A DNA stretch of 40,910 bases, taken from positions 313,421-354,330 of the forward strand of contig NW_003314284.1 of assembly GCF_000143415.4 (NCBI RefSeq), written 5' to 3'. The DNA comes from Selaginella moellendorffii (lineage: Eukaryota; Streptophyta; Lycopodiopsida; Selaginellales; Selaginellaceae). Positions 19,804-30,617 of the stretch are shown here, in pieces (positions within the stretch are counted from its first letter, which is position 1; every line of letters starts with the position of its first letter). The notes below the pieces were generated by a model, which worked only from the letters and a program-made list of their open reading frames with translations, did not search any database and was not told where the DNA came from. A program made the position numbers and the translations under genes.

Positions 19804-20596
19804 TTAGTGCCGTGACAAATGCGATGGAAACTGTGTTGTTACCTGCTGTGGCAAGTAACTCATGCTGGTGTACATACTCGACTGGAAAAATCGAAACAAC
19901 GCATCGTCAGTGACGATGAACAAGCTAAACTTACGCAAGAACACACCTGGACAGGAGATGGAACAGCCATGCTCTGGTCCTTCTTGCCTTCTCCCTTGAC
20001 TCCCGATCCTTTGTCTCCCTGCGATTTTTTTAGAGGTTTTAGAACTCATCCTCGAAGATCCAAAACAAAACAAGTGATTCTCACCTCCGTCTGATTCCAC
20101 AAGAGCCATTGGAGTGACAAACATGACACCCTGTTAGCCTCGAGAAGAAAGAAAAGCTAGAGCTCCGTTACCTCTCTGTACTTTTGCAAGTAGATCTTCA
20201 AAGGTTCCAAGTACTCCTCGAAGCCCAGCGTGCTCATTGCCCATAGCAAGTCATCGCCATTGATCGTCTTCCTCTTCTCTCTTTGGCACTTGTCACTGGC
20301 TCTGCAAAGTAGAAGAAGATAGTATCACCACAAAGGATCGAAAGAACTTCCAGCAATACTTACTCGCTAGTGATGAAGCTGATGAACTCTGAGACGCATT
20401 CTTGCACCGTCTCCTTGGCATCCTTGGCGATCTTTGCATTCGCCGGCAGCGCCTTCTTCATTATCCGGCTGATGTTGGCGATGGGAAGGAACCTGTCTTG
20501 CTCCCTTACGTTGGAGTTGTCGCGTTCGCCACCATGGCCACCAGCGTCGTCCGAGTGTGGGCTATCCTGGCTCCTGGGACTTCCCACGTCCGCCAT
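19804..20596 (-). CDS. NF-YB subunit (HAP3-type CCAAT-binding factor), non-LEC1 class, about 170 aa
   Basis: Histone-fold subunit that pairs with NF-YC and then recruits NF-YA to bind CCAAT boxes in the nucleus. Exons: 20596-20364, 20301-20172, 20018-19947, 19881-19804. Residues about 30-121 are the conserved core: [20 protein letters not shown], then [18 protein letters not shown], then [19 protein letters not shown]. The lysine in AKIAKDAKE, where LEC1-class proteins have aspartate, places it with the ordinary NF-YB1/8/10 type. After the core come a Gly/Lys-rich linker and a short Ser/Gln-rich tail. An acceptor (TTTGCAG at about 20610) just upstream of the ATG indicates a 5' UTR intron reaching into the CT/GA-rich leader near 20900-21250. 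The intron 20171-20019 contains a 46-nt segment with its own AG and GT borders. Confidence 0.92.
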
Positions 20597-21704
20597 CCTT
20601 TTTTTCCTGCAAAGCACAAGAGAGAGAGAAGGAAAAAAAAGGTTAGAAAAACGCGCGTGGCCAGTTTTTCCAAGCCGAGAGAAGTCAAATGCTGTGCCTG
20701 ACGAAAAAAACAACAAAAAAGAAAGAACAAGAAAAACTCGGCCCTCTTCTCTCCCGAAAGAACAACAAAGCTTTCTCGCCCCTTCGCTGGCTGGGCTGCC
20801 GACGTAACAACGCCATAAGCAGCAGTGCCACAACAATCAAAAACAATGAGCGAGAGCGAAAAAAAAAACATCTTTGAGCGGCACTGCGACAAAAACCAAG
20901 AAAAAACCTTCCACTGGAAACGCACACACCCTCTACCTAGCGCGACCAAGAAACCATAACAAGGAAAAAAAAGAAAGCAATTTCCCACACACCGAGAGGA
21001 GAAGCTCAATCCGGCTCCACCGAGTAGCAGCCCCTGGAACACCAGCGCCTTCTCCTCCTCCCCCTCCTCCCTTCTATCCAGAAACGAGAATCACAAGAAG
21101 AAGAATCCCTTCCCGCATTGCCGAGGATCATCCTCAGCTAAAACCCAATCAATCAATCCGGGGGGAGACACAGAGACGCAGGCATCGGCAATCGCAGCGC
21201 CCGCCACAGGGAGCGCCGAGAGCTCGCTCGCTCGCCCGCGCCTCGGCGCTAGGGTAGAAATCACACAAGCACGCGGCACGCCACAAGCAAGAAAAACAAA
21301 GCCCCTTTCCCTTACGTGTGTGGTCTCTGATGGGCAGTGTGCGTCTTCTTCTTCGTTGCGATGCTGCCACTTGGTGAAATAGCGCCCCTCCTCCGCCTCC
21401 AAGATCGAGCGCGTTGGTTGCTCCCCTTACTTCCCCTTATCGCCGCCGTTCATCCACCGGCCTCCATATCCCCGCATGCCCATGCATGGCCCCCATGCCT
21501 GCCCGCCCTGCCTGCCCGGCCCCTGCCGCGCGCCACGTCATACGGGCAGCGGAGTAGTGCGGCATGGCCATGGGCCTGCCTGCCCGGATAGCGATGGGCG
21601 CCGGTACGAATCCTGGGAACAGCAGTCCAATATTTTTTTTCTTCTCTCCTCGTGTTTGCTTAAAAAACGTTCTCCAGTGAGATCTCTTCTCTTCTCTCAT
21701 TTTT
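20597..21704. other. NF-YB leader intron and promoter region
   Basis: No protein gene is supported here. The part up to about 21250 is purine-rich on the plus strand and fits the 5' UTR and UTR intron of NF-YB. From about 21470 to 21600 the sequence is GC-rich with CATGC/CCTGCC runs, including GCATGCCCATGCATGG at 21475-21490, a pair of RY-like (CATGCA) sites. Beyond 21620 lies the 3' UTR of the disulfide isomerase gene. Confidence 0.5.
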
Positions 21705-23977
21705 TTAGAGCTCGTCCTTGACCTCCTCCTTCTTGGGAGGGGCGGCTGCCTCCTCTGGAGCTTGAGACTTCGTCTTCTCGGATTTTGGTAGCGTGAATGG
21801 GATCGCGGCGTTCTTCTTCAAGAACTGGTAGAAGGCTTTGACGCTCCTGTCCGCGTCCACTGTGATCTGCGACGCAGCCAGAGTTTTTCTCAGAGAGAGA
21901 TCTCATGACGAAAAGAATTGCGTGCTTACCGGGTCAAAGCTCTTCTTGTTAGCGGGAAAAAACAAGAGCGTGGGAAAACCATCCGACTGCACCAACACGA
22001 CAACCGTGTACGTAAGGAAAAACAAAAAGAGATGAAGTGAAATGAACAGAGGACCACATCACACGAACCTTTGCCCTATGGTGTTCGTTTGCTGTTCCGT
22101 CCATCTTGGCAATCACCAGAGATTTGACTTCTCGGAGCCGAGCTGCGAGCTTGTTGTAGATGGGCTCCAGTGCTTGACAATGCCCGCACCACGGAGCATA
22201 AATCTGCGAGGGGGATTCGTGGCGAGAGGAAGAATGTAGAATATACAAGCTAAGATATAGCAGTGTACCTCCAGCAAGACATCCTTGGACTCGTCCAGAA
22301 CAATCTCGTCGAAGTTGCTACCCACGACGATTTTTACATCTCCATCATTCTACAAGCACTGTCTGATGAGCCCACTGTCTGAAATCATATAGGATTACCT
22401 TCTCTGGTACTGGTTCAGATTTATAGAATTGCTGAAGCTTATCTGCCAGAAAGTCCTCACCAAAAGCCTGCCAGAAAAAAAGAAAGTTCAGTACACAGAA
22501 AGTGGACGTGGCAAAAGAAAACCACCTTGAGGTTATCTGTGCTGATATCCTTATCCAACATAAACTTTCGTTGCTCGTCCGGAGAAAATCCCATCACCTG
22601 AAAGATTATTTGGTAAAATCAAGATATTTCTAGTGTAGCTCCTACCTTCGGCTTCTCAGCGGTGATACCAAAATACTCAGTGATCTGTGCCGCATCCTCT
22701 CCCGCAGTGTCAACATGAACAAAAATAAGCTGTCCCACCAGATGCTTTATGAACGAGCAGAGACATAATGAAAAGCACTAACCTTTCCTTGTAATGCTTT
22801 TGCCGCAGATTGATACGAAGGATACAACGATTTGAAATCTTCGCCACCAGCAAAAAGGAGAAGCTGGAGTAAAAAAGTACCAAGTTTAAATATCCCACTT
22901 TGAACACCATACCTGTTTCTTTATCGGGTTGTCAAATATCAAACTAGAATTCTCCCCACTAAAAACAATAACCAAAGGCAATTTATTTGTTGAGACGAAC
23001 TGTGAGATTGCATCTTTCTCGAACTTGCCATCTGTGATAATCAAGGTCAGAAGTTAGATCGCCTTGTACATAAAATACAAATACCAAAGTGAGAAGTTGT
23101 CTCGTGCTCCTTTTTCAGAAGAACCACCGCTGGCCTCTTCTTCGTTTTCAGTTCAAATCGTTCCGCAACTTCTGCCTTCGTAGTTTGATAGAACAACACA
23201 TTATCGTCTTGACGTGCAGCAGCAGCGAACTCCTCGGCTTCAGCACCCTGGGAACTAAAACAGTGAGATACCATCAGATCAACTATAAACTACCTCCAAG
23301 CTGCTCAAGAAAGCGACAGCGATTGGGCTTCCAGCTGCCAGAATCGTCTCGGCATCAGAAACAGAATCCACATTTGTAACAGCAGGCCCGGTCCTCTTCT
23401 TTATCCACTTGATGATCTCATCCCTGAAGAAAAAGAATACGAGAATATAAAGGTTTTCACGCAGAGACCTCGCTTACCCAGTCCGGTGCCCGGAGTATGA
23501 GCGCTTCACACCATCCACGAAGAAGAAGATGGTTGGAAATCCTTGCACCTCATGCTCCTGGGACAAGTCGTGCTCCACGGTAGCGTCTACTTTGGCAAGA
23601 GCCACTTCACCTTTGAGCTTGGTGGCGGCGTCGGCGTACTCTGGAGCTAGCTGCTGGCAGTGGCCACACCACGGAGCATAAAACTCCACCATCACGAACT
23701 TGTTCTTCTTGATGAAATCGCTGAAGTTGCCGCTGCCGAGCACCACCACGTCCTTATCGTCCACGGCTGGATACTGCTCGTCCTCCCAGGATCCATAATC
23801 CTCCTCCTCGGGCCCCTCCTCGGCAAGATCGTGAGCAGCGGCCTTGTGCTGCGGCTCGTCCTCGGCGTCCAGATCTTCCAGATCGTCGGCATCCTCGGAA
23901 TGTACCTGGATGAAGCTCGCGCATGCCAGCAGCGCCGCGAGGAGGAGCACCAAGAACAAATGCCGGTTTCTTGCCAT
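21705..23977 (-). CDS. ER protein disulfide isomerase (PDIL1-type), 550 aa, KDEL
   Basis: Oxidoreductase that forms and rearranges disulfides in the ER lumen. Exons: 23977-23478, 23423-23294, 23247-23085, 23031-22913, 22863-22783, 22729-22646, 22597-22526, 22467-22399, 22349-22269, 22203-22069, 21986-21930, 21866-21705. Domains: signal peptide (residues 1-27, LFLVLLLAALLACASF), an acidic N-terminal extension (DADDLEDLDAEDE...), thioredoxin domain a with APWCGHCQ, two redox-inactive thioredoxin folds b and b', domain a' with APWCGHCQ again (about residue 435), and the acidic/basic tail ending KEEVKDEL, an ER retrieval signal. The acidic leader and length fit the plant PDIL1-3/1-4 group. Both active sites are complete. 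The gene lies 330 bp downstream of the alpha/beta-hydrolase gene, same strand. Confidence 0.95.
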
Positions 23978-24218
23978 GTCTAGCCGAGGATCGGTGACTC
24001 TTGCGCAGATTCCCTAGAATCCCGAGATCGCGAGCATAAGAGATCCAGATCCACAATGCGGCCACAAGAAATCGAAGATCGCGAGAAAGAGAGACCGTAC
24101 CTTCACAGCAATCGCATCCCTGAGCTCCGAGAGGCCGGATAGGTCACAGTCTCTCCACTCTTACACATCCAATTCTCTTTGATTTGTTTAAACCAGATGA
24201 GAAAGTCAAGACCAAAAG

Positions 24219-24232
24219 TCGACACGTGGACG
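24219..24232 (-). promoter_or_regulatory. CACGTG box upstream of the PDI gene
   Basis: On the minus strand, CGTCCACGTGTCG lies about 245 bp upstream of the PDI start codon. It combines a G-box (CACGTG) with a GTCCACGT core that resembles the plant unfolded-protein-response element. PDI genes are usually induced by ER stress through bZIP60/bZIP28, so the placement makes sense. The function is inferred only. Confidence 0.35.
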
Positions 24233-24307
24233 AACATGAGCCCTTCAAACAAGCGGCTGAGATACGGCTCACGTATCATATGGTTTTAATTTTGTCGCGA
24301 ACGTTTA

Positions 24308-25948
24308 TCACGTAGTACGATAGCAGTCCGTGAAGATCCACTTCATGGCTCCAGCAATGGTGAGAAGTTTCATGTAGTGCATTCCAGCGAATCTGGGCGG
24401 CATCTCCATCGGACTGATTAGAACTGGCGATTGAACGTCGGCAAATCCATCCTCGGCAGCGACCAAAGTTACGTCGCTCTTGATCCACTTGGGGGCCGAG
24501 TCCGAGATCACCAGATCGTCCACAAATCTCGGCTTCCTCCCACGGTCCAGGAACTTTGCCCGGGCTCTCTCCGGGACCAGCTTCAAGGCCTCTTGAAACG
24601 TTCTCTCGTTGAAACCGGCAGCGATCCTGGACGATGGCGGTGATGGAGCTTCATCGTCCTTTTGATCGTCAGCTGCTTTAAAAGCTGTGATGATCGCTTC
24701 CCTGCTCTTCATTTTGATCCACAAGCTCCGCACCACCTGAAAGTTGTCTTGGCTCTTCAAGTACGTGTTGACAAACACCTTGCGTGCTGGCTTGTGCTCG
24801 ATCCACGGCTTGGAGTAGACAAAGTTGTCTTCGTAGTCGTGCTGGATCACAGAAACCTGGCCCTCGCTCAAAACTTGAGGCGATACCTTTGCGAGATCCA
24901 GCTGATAGTTCTTCACGCCGGATGATCCCTGCTCTTTTATCGCCTCCCAGTAACTCCTACACATCTCGTGTGTGTTCTTCACAGCTTTTTCCAGCTCAAG
25001 CAACGCACTCGCGCTCTCGGGAGCAGCATGTACCGTGACGAAGGCAGCGATCAATCTCCCAACATCAGCTCGAGCTTGCTCGATTGGTATCTCGGCGTCG
25101 AGGTCTCCTCTAGCTTTGTTTGGAACTCCGTGCGAGACCTGTGCATGGTTCATGCCGGGGATGGCCACCACGGGCTTCCTTCCATAAGTGTTGAAGCTTC
25201 CCATCTCTTCCTCGACGTCGAAGATCTCTCCTGCATGCTTGGCAATCGCTCCCAACGTGATCTGTCCATCCAGCTCCCCGCTCAAAGTGAGAACCGGCTT
25301 TGGATACTGGCTCAGATTATCTGGATTCGTGTGGAAGCAGCTTCCAATCTGGATGAATCCTTGAGCACGACCCACTGCTACTGCTCTTCCAGTCCAGGCT
25401 CCCCAGCTGAGGCACCATAGCTCGTTTAGATCATCACAAAGATAAGAAAAAAAAAGTGAATCGCGCACCTGTGGCCTGCGATGAAGATGTTATCCATTGC
25501 AAGCTGTCCTGGACGAAACCCACGGTCTTTCATCCTCTCGAGAATTCCATCCAGGCTTTGCTCGATGATCTCCTGGGAAATCACGTTATTTGGAGGATTG
25601 ACAATCGCAATCCACATCCGGAGCTCGCAAGAGCGTTGGATCTCCTGGCAAAGCGGGATGTAATCGCTCGCGGGCGTCAATGCGCCAGAAGCGAACACGA
25701 TAGCCACATCCTGACCTCCCTCCCGGACTGGCTCGAGGATCTAGAGGTAAGAAACGAGCACAAATTTCCATCCGGTAAGCCGAGACAGAAGATCCACTTA
25801 CGATTGCATTCGCAGAGGAGTCGAAATCTTGCAGGGGCGACAATGCCGCCTGATGATCTGGGATCGCGCGAGCGCTTTGGGAGAGCGCGATCGCCGACGT
25901 CGTCGCCGCGGAATTGGCTGCCAATCCGGCACAGCTCCCAGACGCCAT
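24308..25948 (-). CDS. Alpha/beta-hydrolase fold protein with long C-terminal region (505 aa)
   Basis: Exons: 25948-25802, 25740-25469, 25406-24308, all phases consistent, stop TGA at 24308-24310. The second junction creates the nucleophile elbow G-H-S-W-G (S140), matching the GxSxG rule of serine hydrolases. D186 in LSGELDGQ and H227 in PGMNHAQVSHG are at the right places for the acid and base of the triad. The core fold appears to cover residues about 50-290. The last 200 or so residues (KVSPQVLSEGQVSVIQHDYEDNF onward, with a Lys/Asp-rich linker and MPPRFAGMHYMKLLTIAGA near the end) do not match a hydrolase core that I know. Substrate and pathway are unknown. The N-terminus (MASGSCAGLAANSAATTSAIALSQ) is Ala/Ser-rich and might be a weak plastid or mitochondrial signal. 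Confidence 0.78.
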
Positions 25949-26216
25949 GGCCGATCGCCTGGAATGGGGCACGCGGGCGCAAAACCTAGAAACCTGGCAG
26001 CTGGAGAAAAGCAAAGGCTTGAGAACGAGAAGAGCTCTCATCCCTCCTTACGTGGCAGCATCTCATATTACACAAGAAAAAGTTACCTATATAGTAACTG
26101 ACAGCATTTGCCCAAGCTCCATGAGCTCTTGGTGAGATTTCGCGTGGAAAACGATTTTACATTAGTAAGAACGTTTGTAAAGTAGACATGGACACCTAGA
26201 CACATGTCTTTTGGTC
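25949..26216. promoter_or_regulatory. Divergent promoter between alpha/beta-hydrolase and USP
   Basis: The two start codons face away from each other with 268 bp between them. An ACGTGGC motif (ABRE/G-box-like) lies at 26050-26056. No other gene fits here. Confidence 0.4.
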
Positions 26217-26981
26217 ATGGCGAGCGGTAACGAAGAGGAGAAGAAGGAGCAATCCACATCCAAGACAAGGATCTTAATCGCTGTGAGTCACTCATCGATC
26301 AAGGGCTATCCCCACGCATCGATCAGCAGCGACACAGCTTTCCACTGGGTGCTCGACAAGCTCGTCAAGCCCACCTCCTCCTCCATTGGCCATCGCCGCG
26401 AGGATTTCGAGCTTAGCATCCTCCACATCCAGGTCCCCGACGAAGATGGTCAGTGAGATCTCTCTCGCTCGATCGCTGTTTGATCTTTAGCGTTTCTTCT
26501 CTCCAGGGCCGGACGACGATCTCGACAGCGTGTATGAATCCGCCAGTGACTTCCACAGCATGAAGGAGCGGGAGCTCACGCGGGGGTTGCATTTGCTGGA
26601 GCATTTCGTTCGGATTTGCGACGATGCAAAGGTAGATCTCACAAAGAACCTTTGATGAACTCCAATTTTTTTTCTTCTTCTTGCAAAGATCCCCTGTAAA
26701 GCTTGGATCAAAGCAGGCGATCCCAAGGAGCTCATCTGCAAAGAGGCTGCCAAGCTCCAGCCGGACATGCTAGTGCTTGGCAGCAGAGGTCTCAAAACGA
26801 TGCAAAGGTAGAGTCCTCTTCTCACTCAACTCCCAAGTTCTTCCGGGGATCACGCAAGCTTTTCTCGTGCAGGATGTTTGTTGGTACCGTGAGCCTCTAT
26901 TGTACCACCCATGCAACGTGCCCCGTGCTAGTGATCAAGAGAAAGCCACAGGACACGCCAGATGATCCTATGGATGACTAG
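26217..26981 (+). CDS. Universal stress protein (UspA) domain protein, 194 aa
   Basis: Exons: 26217-26448, 26507-26631, 26689-26807, 26873-26981; stop TAG at 26979-26981. The fold starts with RILIAVSHSS, where the usual aspartate of the first strand is replaced by Ser-His, and ends with CPVLVIKRK. The ATP-binding signature G-2x-G-9x-G-(S/T) is complete across the last splice junction (GSRG, nine residues, then GT). Before it stands DMLVLGSRG, the typical fourth strand. Plant USP proteins of this size are cytosolic or nuclear and bind nucleotides under stress such as hypoxia or salt; the exact role is unknown. The gene diverges from the alpha/beta-hydrolase gene and converges with the HUA2-like gene, whose stop is only 98 bp away. 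Confidence 0.9.
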
Positions 26982-27079
26982 ATGATCCAAACAAAGTGGA
27001 CTATGATCGTTTGCTGTTATTCAACCAAAGCACAATAAAACAATGTGAAAAAACAAAAAGAAGAGATAGAACTTACCTC

Positions 27080-30000
27080 TCACGTAGTGTAGCCAAATCT
27101 ATAGTAGCGTTGACCGAGTCTGTCCGGAGGAGGCAGCGGCGGAGGAGGAGGAGTGCACGGCGGCGGAGACGAAGGCAAAGGCGGAGCTTGGAGGTAGAAC
27201 AAGTGCCCGTCGTAGTGCCTGGCCCAGTTTATCTCCACCACCGGCGAGACGTCTTCCATCTCGAGCTCGCCATCGACTTGCTCCAAGACGTGGGGGTACC
27301 TGGATTGTCCTGCCGGGTCGGGAGCTAGCTCCTCGTCCTGTCCTCCAATTTTTCCACCGTTATACTCGTCGTCTTCCGGGCCGCGCTGCATTGCCAGGCC
27401 CGGCAAAGGAAAGCTGGCGTTGCTGCAATTACAAGACAAGGACTGCGTGAGCGCGTTTTCTCAAAAATTCTCTTTCTCTATCACCTGCCATATTCGTCGA
27501 CTTGCATGCCTTCCATCTCCCGGATTGGATCGTTGAGCGGGCGCTCGGTTCTACACGGACGCTGGCCGGCGTTCAAGTTGGCTGGCTTGTCGGCGTCGTG
27601 AAACTCGATCTCGCGCATGAAGTGCCGGACAACGGACTCTGGGAAGACGTTGCGTTCCAGCCACTGCTGGAGAACCTGGAAACGATTCGTGTCAGAACAT
27701 CGGCATCCTGATAGAGATTCGTTACCTTTAAACACTGCCTTCGATTCTCTCTCGCAAAGTTGCCAGGAGGAGCTGCAGCACTTAACAGGCGGGGCAAGGT
27801 ATTTTGTATCAAGGAACTGTACGCTCCAGCGGCCGTTCCTGAAATTGTTTACGGGTTTCAAAGAACACAAACAAGAAAAAAGCTTTTATCATTCTCACAC
27901 CTTTCTGGTTATGTGACCATTGCGCTATAGAGTCGATTGCCAGGAACAAGTCAATGCGCCTGTGAAAGCTTTTTTCCGTTTCCAGCCTTCTGGCTATAAT
28001 ATCAATCGCCTACATGACAATGAGAGAGCTTCAGAGATCAATGATAGTAACGAAAAGAAAGAATAATACCTGTTCGCTGGTTCCAAGCCTTGCACAATCA
28101 ACCGCTTGACGAGTAACACGGCCGATACTATCTTTGGCTCTTGAGAGATTGTCCAGCAAGCCTTCAAGTGCATCTTGTGCCGAATCTGCCTCCGCACTGC
28201 ATGTTTATCACTTGACATTATGTCCGAGCGAAATAAAAGAGGACGATTATTTACCGTGAAGATTATAAGTGTTAGTGAATTCTCCAACGAAAACATGTTC
28301 AACCTCAGAGCAGCTTCCCGGTGCGGGTCAGACTTTCTGGAATACAGCATCGAGGGAACCGAAAAGTTCTGCTTGGAATGAGAAACGGCAAGATAGTATT
28401 TCATGGAGGTTGAAGGAGCGGAGGTATTCTTGGAAGCAAGCTTTTGCTTCTTCTCTTTGGCAGCTTCATATCTGCAAAAACCAGGAGATAGATTAGCAAC
28501 ACCGAGGAGTGTGCCTGATGCAAATGACTTACGCTTCTCTGACCCTGTTGACGTCTTCGCAATAAAACCGAGAAGCTGAGTGCGTTACGTTCAGGTAGTC
28601 CACGCTCAGCTCGTGATCTTCTACTGCGAGATTGTTCCGTACCAGCCTCCTCTTGAACAAAGTGCGCCTCGGCAAATGTTCCTCCCTTGATGTTTCACAT
28701 CCGAGCTGAGCCTTTTGATTCTTCAGCTTTTTTAGCGTTGTATCAGGTCGCAAAGTCTTGGGACCCTGTAAACTTTTTACAGGCACGTCTGCTCTGCTAC
28801 TTCCTTTTTCGTTTTTCAGGAGTCGACTGGATCTCGAAGTTGTTCCTGCTTTTGGCTTGGCAGCTTCTTCATCTTCGGAGCCTTCAGTACCACCTGTCAT
28901 CGCTTCTAAGACTCGCTGGCGACGTTTACACGGAGGAAGAGGTGCCTCACTGTCTGTCAAACTGCTTCGTAGGCGATACTTTTCAGCTTTCAACGGAAAT
29001 TGCCTCTTGTCGCCCATGTTTGACGTCTTCAAATCTTGCAAATCTTGCAAATCACTGCCTTCGAGACACTGCTTCTTTGGAAATCGTTTTTGTCTCGGTT
29101 CGTGCCAGGGTTTTCTGTCACAGCATCCTTCATGAATAATGCGAGCACTGGCCCTCTTTACCAAAGGAAGATGTTTGTCTGAGATCTCCTCCACCACCGG
29201 TTCGGGTCTTTTCCTTTGTTCAGACCAGCCTGTTCGTTGTTTCTTTACTGCTGCTGTTTTCAGCTCGCCTGGTTTTCTCTCCAGAGAGTCACCAAATCCC
29301 TCCGCATAATCAGGATCATCATCGTCTTCATCGCTATCACTGCTAGAGCTAACCTGGAAGAAAACAAACAGATCAAGACTCTTCAAGATACAATGCCACA
29401 CTTACAACTTTTGCCTGTAATCTTTTTGTCGCAATCTGCCTCTTCCTCTTTTGACAGATTTTGATTGATGAGAAGTTCAGCGTTCTCCTCCGAAACTTGG
29501 TCGACGATCTAGAGCTGTGTCTCAGCCAGCTGAATTTAGGAGGATGTTGCTGCGGTTCCTGCAGATCGCTTTTCTCCTTCTCATCCTCCTCAAGAACACC
29601 ATTGTTGAAGGAATCCAGCTCTTCGTGAAAAGCGAAGTTTGTAAGCACTTTGTCCACAAGCGGCACACCCTGGTTCTCCCCTTCGAGCATGCTGTTGCAC
29701 GAGTTCGTACACGAAGACTCCCAGTCTCTCTGGTTCAGATGGCTGTCTCTTCCATCGGTTCGCTCTTCAATCTGGACTGTGCTCCTCTTTCTCTTCCCTC
29801 GTCCACTGTCAGGCCTAGAAAGATGGACGTTCGCTCCATTCCCTTTCCTGGATTCCAGTGACTGAGCCAAGGTACCAGCTGCCTGGATGGTGTCCACGTT
29901 ACTGGAGCTCTGCACGTCATTGTCTTTGTCACTCCCGGGTTGATCGAGCTCCCTCGTCACTGTTAGCTCTCCACTTTCGTCAGCCACCTCGCATATCTCC

Positions 30001-30523
30001 TTCACTGCTCGTTTGAGATCCGAGGGGACGCATTTCGATAGCGTCCTGGCATGAAGCGCGGCTCTGGCCTCCACAGTAAAGGCTGAGATCTCCGAATGCT
30101 GGCAGAAGCGTCTGTAATGAAGAAACCGATGAGGAACGAAAGTTGGATCACTCGCAAGAGCTGGGAAAAAAAAGGAAAGAAAAAAGTTCTACAATCGTTA
30201 CTCCTCTCACAAAAGAAAAGCATCACAAGAACATTGCATTGTCTCTTACATTTGCTTCGTTCCAAAGAAGACCACGAAAACCTTGGCGGGATTGCGCTGC
30301 CGCCCGAAATCCTCTGCCCTGCTGACCTGTGCGTCCATCAGTTCCTCACGAATCAAGGATTTTCACAGCGCGGTGGAGCAAGAGCAAATGCGGCACGGAT
30401 TTTCGCTCGTACCTGAGCCGGCCACGCCGGGAATCCCTTCACTTTGGCAAGAACAAGGTCGCCGATCTTCCATTGCACAGCTGCGATGGCGGCCGAGGAT
30501 CCCTTGGCCCGTTTCTTGGCCAT
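27080..30523 (-). CDS. HUA2-like protein with PWWP and CID-like domains (921 aa)
   Basis: Nuclear pre-mRNA processing/transcription regulator of the HUA2/HULK family, which affects flowering-gene transcripts in Arabidopsis. Exons: 30523-30413, 30326-30250, 30111-29406, 29353-28533, 28471-28304, 28196-28070, 28009-27901, 27838-27726, 27675-27485, 27422-27080. Residues 15-75 are the PWWP domain (KIGDLVLAKVKGFPAWPAQ, then KVFVVFFGTKQ). The middle is long, acidic/basic and unstructured, with KRKR-type nuclear signals. Residues about 628-790 form the RPR/CID-like domain (LLDNLSRAKDSIGRVTRQA, FHRRIDLFLAIDSIAQ, LPRLLSAAAPPG, RENRRQCLKVLQQWLERN), then DPIREMEGMQVDEYG and a proline-rich C-terminus, exactly the HUA2 order. 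The protein is shorter than Arabidopsis HUA2 (about 1400 aa), mainly in the disordered middle. Its start codon is 94 bp from that of Y14. Confidence 0.93.
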
Positions 30524-30617
30524 CGCTCTCGTCCCAACTGTCCCCTTTCCCTAAACGAATATCCGGCTATAAGTTAGCAAGCAAATGTTAGGGTTTTGAG
30601 AGGGCAAAGAAGAGGTA
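30524..30617. promoter_or_regulatory. 94-bp bidirectional promoter of HUA2-like and Y14
   Basis: Only 94 bp separate the two divergent start codons, so both promoters and both 5' leaders must share this space. It holds a telo-box (TTAGGGTTT at 30588-30596, that is AAACCCTAA on the other strand) 21 bp before the Y14 ATG. No clear TATA box is seen. The close packing suggests shared control of two RNA-processing genes. Confidence 0.7.

Noticed and set aside
20506-21042. 178-codon minus-strand open frame upstream of NF-YB
   Set aside because: It is Phe/Leu/Ser-rich because the leader is CT-rich on that strand; it overlaps the NF-YB first exon in another frame and fits a UTR intron.
25402-25430. 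Alternative acceptor giving GHSYGA in the hydrolase gene
   Set aside because: It produces a GxSxG motif too, but shifts the downstream frame; only the acceptor before 25406 keeps the long exon open.
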